From the NCBI RefSeq assembly GCF_029688865.1, contig NZ_JARUKV010000009.1:1-64000 (forward strand): a DNA stretch of 64,000 nucleotides, read 5' to 3'. The stretch's first letter is position 1, and each line of letters opens with the position of its first letter. Shown piece after piece: positions 1-8,101 of this stretch. Made by a program: the position numbers and the translations under genes. The notes below the pieces were generated by a model. That model saw only the letters and a list, made by a program, of their open reading frames with translations. It was not told the origin of the DNA and searched no databases. The DNA comes from Natronococcus sp. A-GB7. Its GTDB lineage: Archaea; Halobacteriota; Halobacteria; Halobacteriales; Natrialbaceae.

Positions 1-217
1 CACTACTATAGCTGATACAAATGGTGACGGAGAAGCGCTCACCGACACCAGTGATCGAATTGAAATAACCATTGATATGGAATCTAACCTTGAAGATGCA
101 GACGAGCTCCAGTCCGGAGATAGTGCAACGATCGAACTCGTCGATCAGTCCGGTGCGCAGTTCTCCTACGGAGTGACCGTGCCAGCAACCTTCGACGGTG
201 ACGTTGTGGAGGTCTAA
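1..217 (+). CDS. Archaellin (archaeal flagellin), 3' end only
   Basis: The window opens inside an open frame whose first complete codon is at position 2; it ends in TAA at 215-217. The translated tail contains the segment DQSGAQFSYGVT, which recurs in the C-terminus of the next gene, so this is the end of a paralogous archaellin, the subunit of the archaellum filament. The C-terminal half is acidic and beta-rich, as is usual for the outer filament domain. Only 3 nt separate its stop from the next start, so the two are co-transcribed. The N-terminal signal and helix lie outside the window. Confidence 0.85.
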   Translation, partial: TTIADTNGDGEALTDTSDRIEITIDMESNLEDADELQSGDSATIELVDQSGAQFSYGVTVPATFDGDVVEV

Positions 218-220
218 CCA

Positions 221-799
221 ATGTTCGAAACAATCGCAAACGACGATAATCGAGGTCAGGTCGGAATCGGAACGCTCATCGTGTTCATCGCGATGGTCCT
301 GGTCGCAGCGATCGCGGCCGGGGTTCTAATTAATACGGCCGGCTCGCTCCAGAGCCAGGCCTCCGACACCGGTACAGAAACCCAGCAGGCAGTAGCGAAC
401 CAGATCGAAGTCGTTCACGCATATGCGGAAGACACCGATGATGAGGGTGACTTCGATGACCTCAATCTCATCGTGAAGAAGTCCGCTGGATCGGATGTGA
501 TCGACATGGAGTCGGTCACCGTCCAGTATACTGATTCGGATGATTCCCTGACGTTAGCACACGGGGAAGGGTTCACTACCGAAGCGGGTACTGACGATAG
601 CGATGCTGATGCGCTGACGGAAACCAGCGACCGGATCGAACTCCAGATTGACTTCGATGATGCAGACGTAGAGACGGATGCGCTTGAACCAGGAGACAGT
701 GCAACCGTTATGCTCGTCGACCAGTCCGGTGCGCAGTTCAGCTACGGAGTGACGATGCCACAGACGGTCAGCGACTCTCAGACGATCGCTGACGTCTAA
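221..799 (+). CDS. arlB: Archaellin, filament subunit
   Basis: This 192-residue preprotein has a class III (type IV pilin-like) signal. A short charged leader ends in RG (residues 11-12), followed by QVGIGTLIVF, the typical site for the preflagellin peptidase ArlK/FlaK. A hydrophobic helix of about 25 residues (15-40) forms the filament core. The remainder is very acidic and contains the conserved C-terminal DQSGAQFSYGVT segment shared with the partial gene upstream. It starts 3 nt after that gene. Haloarchaea commonly carry two or three tandem archaellins making major and minor filament types; which role this copy has cannot be read from the sequence. Base composition is less G+C-rich than the neighbours. 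Confidence 0.92.
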   Translation: MFETIANDDNRGQVGIGTLIVFIAMVLVAAIAAGVLINTAGSLQSQASDTGTETQQAVANQIEVVHAYAEDTDDEGDFDDLNLIVKKSAGSDVIDMESVTVQYTDSDDSLTLAHGEGFTTEAGTDDSDADALTETSDRIELQIDFDDADVETDALEPGDSATVMLVDQSGAQFSYGVTMPQTVSDSQTIADV

Positions 800-913
800 T
801 CGGCTCTCCGTAGCATGGTATTCTCGATTTCTTTCGCGTGGAATAGCGGTTTCTTACGACTCACCGCTCGATATCGTCCAGAGATTTTTACACGTATACT
901 AACCACTGAGAGT

Positions 914-1540
914 ATGATCGACGACGGCACCTCGAGACGCCGCTTCCTCACCACTACCGCCACTGTAACAGCGGTAGGGCTATCAGGCTGTACCGGCTCC
1001 ACCGGACAGATCACGCCACAAGAACCGTCCGAGCCTCGAGAGGGCTCCCCCGAGGAGTTCTACTACTTCCTCGAGGACAACGACGTCGCGGTCGAGGAAC
1101 TCGCTCGAGAGGACGACGAACTGTTCCTGACCTACGACTCCGAGGCCGAGACGATCGAGGAGTCGGACGAGGAGATCATGGTGATCTACGAGGTGTACAA
1201 GCTGGCGCTGATCCACCGCGGCTCGGAGATCGAGTACCTCTACAGCGAGATCGCGGACCCCTTCGAGGAGCAGGCGCTTGGCTGGGGGATCGACAGCGAG
1301 TGGGTCCACCGGTTCGACGACGAGGAGGGCGAGGGCGACGAGACCGACGCCAACGAGTCGACGAACTCGAGCGTGGGCAACGAATCCGAAGAGCTGGACA
1401 TGGACCAGATCACCCTCTGGAGCAACATCATGAACACCAAAGTCTACGAGGACGACGTCGAGGCCGTCGGCAACGAGAGCGACGCGAACGAGACCGCGGC
1501 CAACGCGAGCGACGACGTCCTCGAGAACGAGAGCGACTGA
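914..1540 (+). CDS. Tat-exported lipoprotein, haloarchaeal, function unknown
   Basis: I chose the ATG at 914 because it gives a twin-arginine signal (SRRRFL, residues 7-12) followed by a hydrophobic stretch and a lipobox ending at Cys26 (LSGC), and because a T-rich box lies about 27 nt upstream, suggesting a leaderless mRNA. The mature protein (about 180 residues) should be folded before export and anchored outside the membrane by its lipidated Cys. It is strongly acidic, and its last third carries many N-x-S/T sequons, so it may be N-glycosylated. I see no enzymatic motif. The next, frameshifted gene starts 7 nt downstream, so the two form an operon. Confidence 0.75.
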   Translation: MIDDGTSRRRFLTTTATVTAVGLSGCTGSTGQITPQEPSEPREGSPEEFYYFLEDNDVAVEELAREDDELFLTYDSEAETIEESDEEIMVIYEVYKLALIHRGSEIEYLYSEIADPFEEQALGWGIDSEWVHRFDDEEGEGDETDANESTNSSVGNESEELDMDQITLWSNIMNTKVYEDDVEAVGNESDANETAANASDDVLENESD

Positions 1541-1546
1541 CCAGCC

Positions 1547-1955
1547 ATGAGCGAGGACCTCCCGTACGACGAGGGTGTGCTCACCCCCGAGGAGCTCTCG
1601 CTCGAGACCGACGCGGTCGACGAGCTCGGCGAGAACCGCTTTCTGGTTCGCTCCGAGGGCGACGATCCCTCGAGCGAGTTCTCCAACACGGTGGTGACCG
1701 ACGGCCGCGGCGGAACCGTGGACTCGAGTTCCGACGTCGGATCCGGCCTCGCCGACACCCCCCCAGCCCCACGCGGTCGACATCGCGCTGAAGGTCGACG
1801 GCGAGGTCGCGCGCCACCGCGCGGCCTCGAGCGACGTCCGCGAGGTGTTCGCCGAGCTGCTGACCTGGTACGCGACCCAGCTCGACGACGAGCTCTCGCC
1901 CGAGAAGACGCTGCGACTGATGCTCGAGCACGCCGACCTCGAGGCGAGGGGATGA
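1547..1955 (+). pseudogene. Conserved haloarchaeal protein, frameshifted in a C7 tract
   Basis: Reading from the ATG at 1547 gives about 70 well-behaved acidic residues and then, after the run of seven C at 1758-1764, an Arg-rich nonsense tail. Removing one C (or shifting frame there) restores a typical haloarchaeal ending: ...DTPQPHAVDIALKVDGEVA... through to EARG and a TGA at 1953-1955, with codon use like the first half. The repaired protein would be about 135 residues, with an N-terminal acidic region, a variable linker and a conserved helical C-terminal half. I recall similar C-terminal halves in intact haloarchaeal proteins, but give no function. A real mutation, a sequencing error or slippage at the homopolymer are all possible. 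Confidence 0.7.
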
Positions 1956-1992
1956 CGCGTCCTTTTTCCCGCTCGAGCGTCGATAGCGCCGT

Positions 1993-2421
1993 ATGAGTGA
2001 TCCACGCGAGGAGTTTCTGGCAGGGGAGCGACCCGAGGACGTCGCCCTGTTCCTGGCCGATTCGTACGTCGCCGACGAGCGCTTCGAGAAGTTCGGCGAC
2101 CCCGTCGAGAACGGGATCGTGATGATCGTCGACGGCGAGAGCGGCCGGAACGCGTTCAAGGCGGCGACCGACACCGACGCGATGGGCTTCGCCAAGACCG
2201 CGATGCAACAGGAGGGGGAGATCAACGACGACCTCACCAGCGGCGAGTGTCCCGACGCCGACGAGGACGGCGACCACGAGCCGCAGTTCGTCTTCGCGTT
2301 CGCCGAGGAACAGAACGAGGACGTCGGCGGGATCTACGCCGAGGGCGCGGTCGTCCACGCCTACGCGCAGTGTGCCTGCGGAACGGCCTACTCGGATCGC
2401 TGGAACGTCGCCGACTCGTAG
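1993..2421 (+). CDS. Conserved haloarchaeal protein (DUF5807-like)
   Basis: An acidic soluble protein of 142 residues with no signal or membrane segment. It begins MSDPREEFLAGERPEDVALF and has an Asp/Glu-rich stretch near residues 78-95. A short cysteine cluster (QCACGTAY) lies near the C-terminus, plus one further Cys at GEC, which could bind metal but does not match a family I can name with certainty. The resemblance to the haloarchaeal family DUF5807 is from memory. It lies 37 nt after the frameshifted gene on the same strand and may be the last gene of that small operon. Confidence 0.6.
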   Translation: MSDPREEFLAGERPEDVALFLADSYVADERFEKFGDPVENGIVMIVDGESGRNAFKAATDTDAMGFAKTAMQQEGEINDDLTSGECPDADEDGDHEPQFVFAFAEEQNEDVGGIYAEGAVVHAYAQCACGTAYSDRWNVADS

Positions 2422-2561
2422 GGACGAGCCACGACGCGAGTCGCGACCGACTCTCGCCGTCCCGACCCGCAACTCGAGGACGCACACCGACCGACGACCT
2501 GGACGGCGACGAGCAGCGCCAAGGAGCAGCCTTTTCCTGACGGCCCGGCTACTCGAGCGCA

Positions 2562-3260
2562 ATGAGCTCCTTCGAGACGCCACAGAAGACCGATCGCGGC
2601 TTCGGGCTGTCGCGCCGCGAGGTGACGGTCGTCGGCGGCGCGAGCAGCCTGATGGCGGTCACGATCGCGTTGATGTACGCCTTCGCGATGACCCCGATCG
2701 CCGAGGTCAACCAGCTCGTGTTCTCAGTCCCGATCGTAGGCGTCATCGTCTACGGTGCGGCGATCACGATCGGCGACCTGATCGCCGAACGGGGCGTCAA
2801 GAACGACAACATGGGGACGGCGTTTTTCGGAATGGTGATCCTCCAGGTCGCGTTCGCCGCCTTCGGCGCGGGCGTGATCGCGTTCGCCCCGCCCGATCTC
2901 CGGGTGACGATCCTCGGTATCACGGCGGTCATCACCGCGATCATGATGGCCCTGATCTCGGGGTACGTCTACGCCCGCTCGATCACCTTCGAGCACTGGG
3001 GGCGGTTCTCGACGTACGCCTTCATCGGCGGGCTGCTCACGATCCTCGTCGGTAGCTTCGTCCTCCCGGAGCTGCTGCTGGTCGGCTTCGCGCTGTTCTT
3101 CCTCGGCTTCGTCCTCCGGCTCGGCTACGAGATCTGGCAGGTCCGGGACAATCACAACGCCTCGGTCGGCCTGCAGACCATCGGCGTCTACGTCGCCGTC
3201 GCCGGGGTGTTCGTCCACGTCCTGCAGCTCGTCCGGGCCTACGTCCTCTCCCAGGAGTAG
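2562..3260 (+). CDS. Seven-helix membrane protein, Bax-inhibitor-1-like permease family (tentative)
   Basis: The 232-residue protein begins with a short hydrophilic tail (MSSFETPQKTDRGF) and then has about seven hydrophobic segments (near 23-45, 50-72, 84-108, 110-132, 142-158, 160-180 and 200-225). Length and helix number fit the BI-1/YccA family of small membrane proteins, which haloarchaeal genomes often label 'permease'. I see no decisive family motif, so this is tentative. It is monocistronic on the + strand, with its own spacer of 140 nt upstream. Confidence 0.6.
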   Translation: MSSFETPQKTDRGFGLSRREVTVVGGASSLMAVTIALMYAFAMTPIAEVNQLVFSVPIVGVIVYGAAITIGDLIAERGVKNDNMGTAFFGMVILQVAFAAFGAGVIAFAPPDLRVTILGITAVITAIMMALISGYVYARSITFEHWGRFSTYAFIGGLLTILVGSFVLPELLLVGFALFFLGFVLRLGYEIWQVRDNHNASVGLQTIGVYVAVAGVFVHVLQLVRAYVLSQE

Positions 3261-3304
3261 CTCTCACCGGCCGATTTAGGTCCCCGTTCGTGGAACCGTT
3301 CGTC

Positions 3305-3763
3305 GTGACACGCTACTACGAGGATCTGACGGTCGGCGACGTTTTCGAAACCGGTGGCTACACCGTCACGAAAGACGAGATCGTCGAGTTCGCCGAACAG
3401 TTCGATCCGCAGCCGTTCCACGTCGACGAGGAGGCGGCGGCGGAGTCGATGTTCGGCGAACTGGTCGCCAGCGGGCTGCACACGCTCTGCCTGTCGGTTC
3501 GGCTGTTCGTCACCGACGTCGTTCAGGGGGAAAACGGCGTCGCGAACATGGGTGGGCTCGGGATGGACGACCTGCGGTGGCACGAGCCGGTCCGTCCCGG
3601 GGAGACGCTCCGCGTTCGCGTCGAGGTGCTCGAGAAGACCCCGTCGGAGAGCCGATCCGATCGCGGCTACGTCACGTTCGGTCGGAGCGTCGTCGTCGAC
3701 GACGCGACCGTGCTGTCGATCACTTCGTCGAACGTCGTCGGGCGACGGGACGCCACGACGTAG
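3305..3763 (+). CDS. MaoC-family hot-dog dehydratase/hydratase
   Basis: A 152-residue single hot-dog domain protein. The MaoC hydratase-2 motif is clear: FDPQPFHVDEEAA followed by FGELVASGLHT. The catalytic Asp and His of (R)-enoyl hydratases correspond to the D and H of FDPQPFH. Substrates in the family are enoyl-CoA or related thioesters; the exact one cannot be told. An in-frame GTG at 3290 exists, but a box resembling TATA (GATTTAGG, near 3275) about 27-30 nt upstream favours the GTG at 3305 as a near-leaderless start, giving VTRYYEDLTVGD as the N-terminus. It is convergent with the DHH gene. Confidence 0.8.
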   Translation: MTRYYEDLTVGDVFETGGYTVTKDEIVEFAEQFDPQPFHVDEEAAAESMFGELVASGLHTLCLSVRLFVTDVVQGENGVANMGGLGMDDLRWHEPVRPGETLRVRVEVLEKTPSESRSDRGYVTFGRSVVVDDATVLSITSSNVVGRRDATT

Positions 3764-3819
3764 TCGACTCCGACGCCGAAAGCGAGAACGCGTCCTCGGT
3801 CCCGATCGCTCTCGAGGGA

Positions 3820-5064
3820 CTACGCGTCGTCGGACGGCTCGTCTTCGTCCGCCGACTCCGCGACGTCGCGGAACGCGTCGAGCAACACCTGCTTCGCGAC
3901 CGCGCCCCGAGAGGTCCAGTGCATCGCGTAGTCGAGCATGTCGTCGTAGATGTCGGGCTTGCAGCCCGCGGCCTTGGGGTGGCCCCCGCCGTTTACCTGG
4001 CCCGCAACCTCGTGGCAGCGCTCGAACTCGTCGGTTCCCCGGATAGAGGCGGATCCGGCGGGTTTGACGATGATCGAGGCGTCGGCCCCCCGCTCGCGCA
4101 TCGTCTCGGCGACCTCGTTTTGCGAACAGCGTCCGTAGGTGATCCCCACGGTGTAGCCGCCGATCTCGCGGAACTCCGAGCGACCGACCGCCTGCTCGAT
4201 CAGGGCCTCCTTCTCGACGCGGCGCTCGGTCAGAAACTCCTGGACCCACTCGGGCAGGTCGACGCCGTACTCCCGGACGACCTCGACGTACTCGGCGGGG
4301 TCGGTCCAGTAGGCGTAGTCCGCCAGGTCGTCGCTGCGGGGGTCCTCGCGAAGCCAGAGGTCGTGATCCCGCGTCACCGCCGCGAGTTCCTCGTACATCG
4401 GCGAGAAGTCGTACTCGAGCGAGCGGTAGACGACGTCGGCCGAACACTCCTCCTCGGAGTCGCCGACGACGAGGTCGACCCCTGCGTCGCGGACCGCCTG
4501 GGCGACGTCGTCGCCCCACTGGTGGTGGTCGTACCACGAGACCCGTTCAGCAGTTTCGAGGGCTGCATCGAGCTCCTCGTCGACGTACTCGTACCGATCG
4601 GGACAGAGGTCACAGACGAAGAGATCGATCCCCTCGTCGCCGTACTCGGCGACCCGCGCGAGAGCGTCCTCGACGTTGTGCGGACTCGCGGGGATGAGCG
4701 CGACGCCGTGGGGCGTCGGCTCGGGTTCGGCGAGCGGGTCGTCGGCTTCCCCCGCAGCGAGCGCGAGGTTCTCTTCGTGAGCGTCGTCCGCGGTCTCGGC
4801 GTCCGCGTCGACCTCGTCCTCGCCCGTGTCGGGTTCGGGAACGTTCCGGACGTCGTCGTAGGCCTCCCGGAGCAGGGCGACGCAGGCCAGCCCGTCGGCG
4901 TCGGCGTCGGCGACGACCGCGACCTCGGCGCCCTCGAGGGCGGCCTTGGTCTGTTCGTCCTCAAGATCCTCCTCTAGGTCGTCGGGGAGGAAGAAACCGG
5001 TTCCGGGGAGCACCGACTTGCGAGCGGTCGGCAAGTCGGCGCTGTCGATGAGATCCTCGTACAT
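3820..5064 (-). CDS. DHH/DHHA1-family phosphoesterase
   Basis: This 414-residue protein carries the DHH-superfamily signatures: DADADG (near residue 53), the Asp-His-His triad in WYDHHQWG (near 179) and the DHHA1 glycine motif GGGHPKAAG (near 359). The family hydrolyses phosphodiesters using two metal ions and includes RecJ-like single-strand nucleases and oligonucleotide/cyclic-dinucleotide phosphodiesterases; the substrate here is unknown. A very acidic insertion (about residues 75-117) splits the N-terminal domain, probably a halophilic adaptation. The ATG at 5064 is preferred over the one at 5073 because a TATA-like box (GGTTACTT on this strand, centre about 5093) would start the transcript at about 5066. 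Confidence 0.85.
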   Translation of the reverse strand: MYEDLIDSADLPTARKSVLPGTGFFLPDDLEEDLEDEQTKAALEGAEVAVVADADADGLACVALLREAYDDVRNVPEPDTGEDEVDADAETADDAHEENLALAAGEADDPLAEPEPTPHGVALIPASPHNVEDALARVAEYGDEGIDLFVCDLCPDRYEYVDEELDAALETAERVSWYDHHQWGDDVAQAVRDAGVDLVVGDSEEECSADVVYRSLEYDFSPMYEELAAVTRDHDLWLREDPRSDDLADYAYWTDPAEYVEVVREYGVDLPEWVQEFLTERRVEKEALIEQAVGRSEFREIGGYTVGITYGRCSQNEVAETMRERGADASIIVKPAGSASIRGTDEFERCHEVAGQVNGGGHPKAAGCKPDIYDDMLDYAMHWTSRGAVAKQVLLDAFRDVAESADEDEPSDDA

Positions 5065-5114
5065 GCCACCCACTGAGGGGGCTGGCGGGAAGTAACCGCC
5101 GATCGAGAGGCAGA

Positions 5115-5561
5115 TCAGGCCGCGGCGCCGTCGTCGGCCGTCTCGAGCTGGCGGACCGTCAGGACCGGCGCGGGCGAGCGACGGACGACGCGCTCGGCGA
5201 CGCTGCCCAGCAGGAGGCGGTTCTCGCCGTGGCGGCCGCGGGTCCCGGTGGCGACGACGTCGGCGTCGGTCTCACGGGCGTACTCGCAGATCTCGGAGGC
5301 GGGTCGGCCCTCCCGAACTGCGGTCGTCACCGCTCCGTCGGTTCGCTCCTCGACGGACGCGAGCGCGGCGTCGGCGGTCGTCTCGAGGGCCGTTCGGAGC
5401 TCCTCGCGGAGCTGTTCGGGCGAGGCGTCGACCTCGCTGGCGTCGATCACCGAGAGCACGTGGATCTCGGCGTCGAACTTCTCGGCGAGATCGAGCGCGA
5501 CGTCGACCGCGCGGTTGACGCTGTCGGAGCCGTCCGTGGCGACGACGACCGTATCGAACAT
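5115..5561 (-). CDS. Universal stress protein (UspA family), nucleotide-binding type
   Basis: A 148-residue single UspA domain starting MFDTVVVATDGSD. The ATP-binding signature G-x2-G-x9-G-S/T is present near the C-terminus (GTRGRHGENRLLLGSVAERVV), so it probably binds ATP. UspA proteins are cytoplasmic and accumulate in stress or starvation; partner and signal cannot be inferred. It is divergently transcribed from another UspA gene at 5710, with a shared 148-bp promoter region. Confidence 0.9.
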   Translation of the reverse strand: MFDTVVVATDGSDSVNRAVDVALDLAEKFDAEIHVLSVIDASEVDASPEQLREELRTALETTADAALASVEERTDGAVTTAVREGRPASEICEYARETDADVVATGTRGRHGENRLLLGSVAERVVRRSPAPVLTVRQLETADDGAAA

Positions 5562-5709
5562 AGCCGACACGTACGGGCGCCAGGGCTTAAACGCTCCCGT
5601 CGCGCTCGAGCCGATCCCGGAGAACGACCGACCCGCACCCGGGACGCGGGGCTTCGCGAACCCGCCGCCGTGGGGAGTCTTTTTGACGCCGGAACACACA
5701 CTGCCGCGT

Positions 5710-6168
5710 ATGGACGCCAGCGAGTCGTTTACCGTCGACACGGTTCTCGCACCGGTCGACGGGAGCGAGGAATCCGCGACCGCCGTCGAGTACGCCGTCG
5801 CCGTCGCCGACCGCTACGACGCGTCGGTCCACGCGCTGTTCGTGCTCGGCCGCGGCGTCGTACAGGGGATAGACGCCGGCACCGTCGAGGAGGAGGCCGT
5901 CGCCGACAGCACGCGGGGCTTTCTCGAGGACATCAGCCACATCGCCGACAGCGAGGGGGTCTCGCTGTCGACGTCGGTCGATCACGGGTTCTCGACGACG
6001 CGCAAGACACGTCACCCGGGTAACGTCGTGCTCGACACCGCCGACGCCGTCGACGCCGACTTCATCGTCCTGCCGCGAGAGCCAGTCACCGGGGCCTCAG
6101 CAGAGATCCTCGAGAAGGCCGCCGAGTACGTCCTCTCCTACGCCAGCCAGCCCGTGCTCTCGGTGTAG
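5710..6168 (+). CDS. Universal stress protein (UspA family), divergent
   Basis: A 152-residue UspA-fold protein (VDTVLAPVDGSEESATAVEYAV near the N-terminus). In place of the usual G-x2-G-x9-G motif it has REPVTGASAEILEKAAEYVL, so ATP binding is doubtful. It is read divergently from the UspA gene ending at 5115 and is followed by about 230 bp without a gene. Function beyond a general stress role is not deducible. Confidence 0.8.
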   Translation: MDASESFTVDTVLAPVDGSEESATAVEYAVAVADRYDASVHALFVLGRGVVQGIDAGTVEEEAVADSTRGFLEDISHIADSEGVSLSTSVDHGFSTTRKTRHPGNVVLDTADAVDADFIVLPREPVTGASAEILEKAAEYVLSYASQPVLSV

Positions 6169-6402
6169 CGAAAGAGCGCAGCACGTTTTCGTTTCCGGAC
6201 CCCGCCGATTCGGCCGTTGCGTCGGTAGGCGAACCTAACGCTGTCGCTTCTATCAGCTATCGGTGGTCGTGCTGAATACGGAGCGCATGTTGCTCACTGA
6301 GCAATTCCTTGGAGATTCTTGTCTTTCCGTTCACTCTCTGCCGGATTTTCACCAGATGAGTCTATCTGAGCGTGTCCCGTAGTAGATCAGGGTGACCCAC
6401 TA

Positions 6403-6861
6403 ATGGCAGAAGCCTCGGCGACTGAAACGAACAAAGAGATCGTCACCCGTTGGTGGAGTGAGTTCTGGGGTGAGTTGAATCCCAACGTTGTTGACGAACT
6501 CGCCGCAGACGACATCCGATGGTGCTACCCGCTAGCCGGTGAAGTACGGGGGTGTGAGGAAGTCAAGAAGCGCATTGTTGGATACAAAGAGAGGTTCCCA
6601 GAAGGAGGGTTCGAACTGACCGACGAACTGATCGCGGAGGGTGATCGCGTGGTCGCGCTCTGGGAAGGTGGCGGAACACACTCCGGCCGCTCTTGGGAGC
6701 TTCCAATAGGAACTCTCCCAGAGGCTTCCGGTGAAAAAGCACAGTATACCGGAACAACAGTATTCACGGTTCAAGACGGTAAAATCACCGAAGAGCACGG
6801 ACAGGCTGACTACCTCGGGGCGATGCAACAGCTCGGCCTCATTGGACCACAGACCGACTAG
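6403..6861 (+). CDS. SnoaL/NTF2-like protein (ester cyclase type)
   Basis: A 152-residue alpha+beta-barrel protein of the SnoaL-like/NTF2 superfamily. It has the N-terminal helix with NKEIVTRWWSEFW, a conserved pattern of aromatic and acidic residues (DDIRWCYP, GCEEVKKRI) and the C-terminal VFTVQDGKITEEHGQADYLGAMQQLG, typical of ester-cyclase-like members. The fold is used by small isomerases, cyclases and hydrolases; the substrate is unknown. Base composition and codon choice are visibly more A+T-rich than in surrounding genes, and the flanks (6169-6402 and 6862-7057) share this, so the segment may have been acquired horizontally. Confidence 0.8.
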   Translation: MAEASATETNKEIVTRWWSEFWGELNPNVVDELAADDIRWCYPLAGEVRGCEEVKKRIVGYKERFPEGGFELTDELIAEGDRVVALWEGGGTHSGRSWELPIGTLPEASGEKAQYTGTTVFTVQDGKITEEHGQADYLGAMQQLGLIGPQTD

Positions 6862-7057
6862 CGCTCTTCCTCCTCGTTCACTTCAATAGCGGCAAATTGG
6901 AGGAAACTCTGGCTGATGAATACGTTCTCTATACTCAGCAGGCTGCTCTTGACAGCTATCGGTGGAATCGATCGCTGCTCCTTGCCTGCTCGAACTATAC
7001 GGAACGAATCGCTGTGTGCTATCGCACTCGTTCCGACTGCCGAACGCACGACCGTCG

Positions 7058-7621
7058 TCAGTCGAGCAGGATCCCCATCTCCTGTTCGAAGTTCTCCGTG
7101 CCGGTGGGTTCGAACCCGACGCGTTCGTACAGCGCGATCGCGGGCGTGTTCCAGCGCTCGACGGTCAACCAGACGTGCGTGATCCCCAGCTCGATCGCGT
7201 GCCCGAGCAGCTGTTTCAACAACTGCGTGCCGATACCCGACTGCTGGTAGGCCTGGAGGACGAAGATCGCCAGCTCCCACTCGACGCCGTCGACGTCCTC
7301 GATCGAGCCGGGGTCGTCGGTGTCGGGGACGAGCACGGCGTGGCCGATCACGTCCTCGCCGTGTCGAGCGACGACGTTGACGCTGTGTTCCGCGATCGTC
7401 TCGAGCCAGTTGCGGATCCGCTCCTCGCCAGTCGGCGGAATCCCCTGGGCGCGGTCGGTCGGATCGAACTCGACGTACATTTGGACGGTGTCGTCGAGCA
7501 CCTCGCCCTCGAACTCGTCGACGGGCCGGAACTCGATCTCCCGACCCGACTGATCCTCGGCGGTCGACGGCGGGGCGGGAAACGACCCCGACGCCGTGTC
7601 GGGATACACTCTATCGGGCAT
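7058..7621 (-). CDS. GNAT-family N-acetyltransferase
   Basis: A 187-residue protein. The N-terminal 20 residues are hydrophilic; the acetyl-CoA-binding motif A is visible as VLQAYQQSGIGTQLLKQLLGHA (Q/R-x-x-G-x-G/A pattern), followed by motif B (LTVERWNTPAIALYERVGFEPTG). GNAT enzymes transfer an acetyl group to amines of small molecules or proteins; the acceptor cannot be inferred. It lies 2 nt downstream of a UspA gene on the same strand, so the two are co-transcribed, suggesting a stress-linked role (inference). Confidence 0.88.
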   Translation of the reverse strand: MPDRVYPDTASGSFPAPPSTAEDQSGREIEFRPVDEFEGEVLDDTVQMYVEFDPTDRAQGIPPTGEERIRNWLETIAEHSVNVVARHGEDVIGHAVLVPDTDDPGSIEDVDGVEWELAIFVLQAYQQSGIGTQLLKQLLGHAIELGITHVWLTVERWNTPAIALYERVGFEPTGTENFEQEMGILLD

Positions 7622-7623
7622 CG

Positions 7624-7992
7624 TTATCGCACCAGCTTGACCGTCGTCGGGGCGTTCAGCAGAACGAACTCCGTGATCGACCCCAGCTGAATCTTCCCCA
7701 TCGGGCTAACGGTGCCGCCGCCGATTACCAGCTGGTCGAACTCGCCCTGTTCGGCGTAGTCGACCAGCGAAGCACCCGGATCACCCTCGAGGCGCTCGAG
7801 TTCGGCGTCGAGGTCGGCCTCCGAGAGCAGCTTCTCGGCCTGGCGGTACATCTCCTCCTGAGAGCGATCCGTGTCGCCCTTCTCGAGGACCGCGACGGTG
7901 AGGTCGTCGCCGACGTCGTCGGTACGTTCGATCGTTCGGCGCAACGCCTTGATCGATTCGTCGCTTCCGGCCAGTCCCAGCAACACGTTCAT
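7624..7992 (-). CDS. Universal stress protein (UspA family), short
   Basis: At 122 residues this is a compact UspA domain (MNVLLGLAGSDESIKALRRTI). The C-terminal GGGTVSPMGKIQLGSITEFVLL resembles the family nucleotide-binding loop (G-x-x-x-x-G-K-x-x-L-G-S). It is the first gene of a two-gene operon with the GNAT acetyltransferase (2-nt gap). Confidence 0.85.
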   Translation of the reverse strand: MNVLLGLAGSDESIKALRRTIERTDDVGDDLTVAVLEKGDTDRSQEEMYRQAEKLLSEADLDAELERLEGDPGASLVDYAEQGEFDQLVIGGGTVSPMGKIQLGSITEFVLLNAPTTVKLVR

Positions 7993-8101
7993 GCGTACGT
8001 GTGTGAGCTAATGGACGAAAACCGTTGTGCCGCTCGAGCCGGGTCGCGAGCGTCGCCGCGTGACGACGACGTTAAGGGTGCGTAGAGAATACGTTGACGG
8101 A

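Noticed and set aside
983-2583. Long open frames on the minus strand and frame-shifted plus-strand frames over 0.98-2.6 kb
   Set aside because: They are Arg/Pro/Val-rich shadows of the acidic genes on the plus strand; high G+C content removes stop codons in other frames.
7106-7122. GGGTTCGAACCCG, resembling a tRNA T-arm
   Set aside because: It lies inside the acetyltransferase coding sequence, without other tRNA arms.
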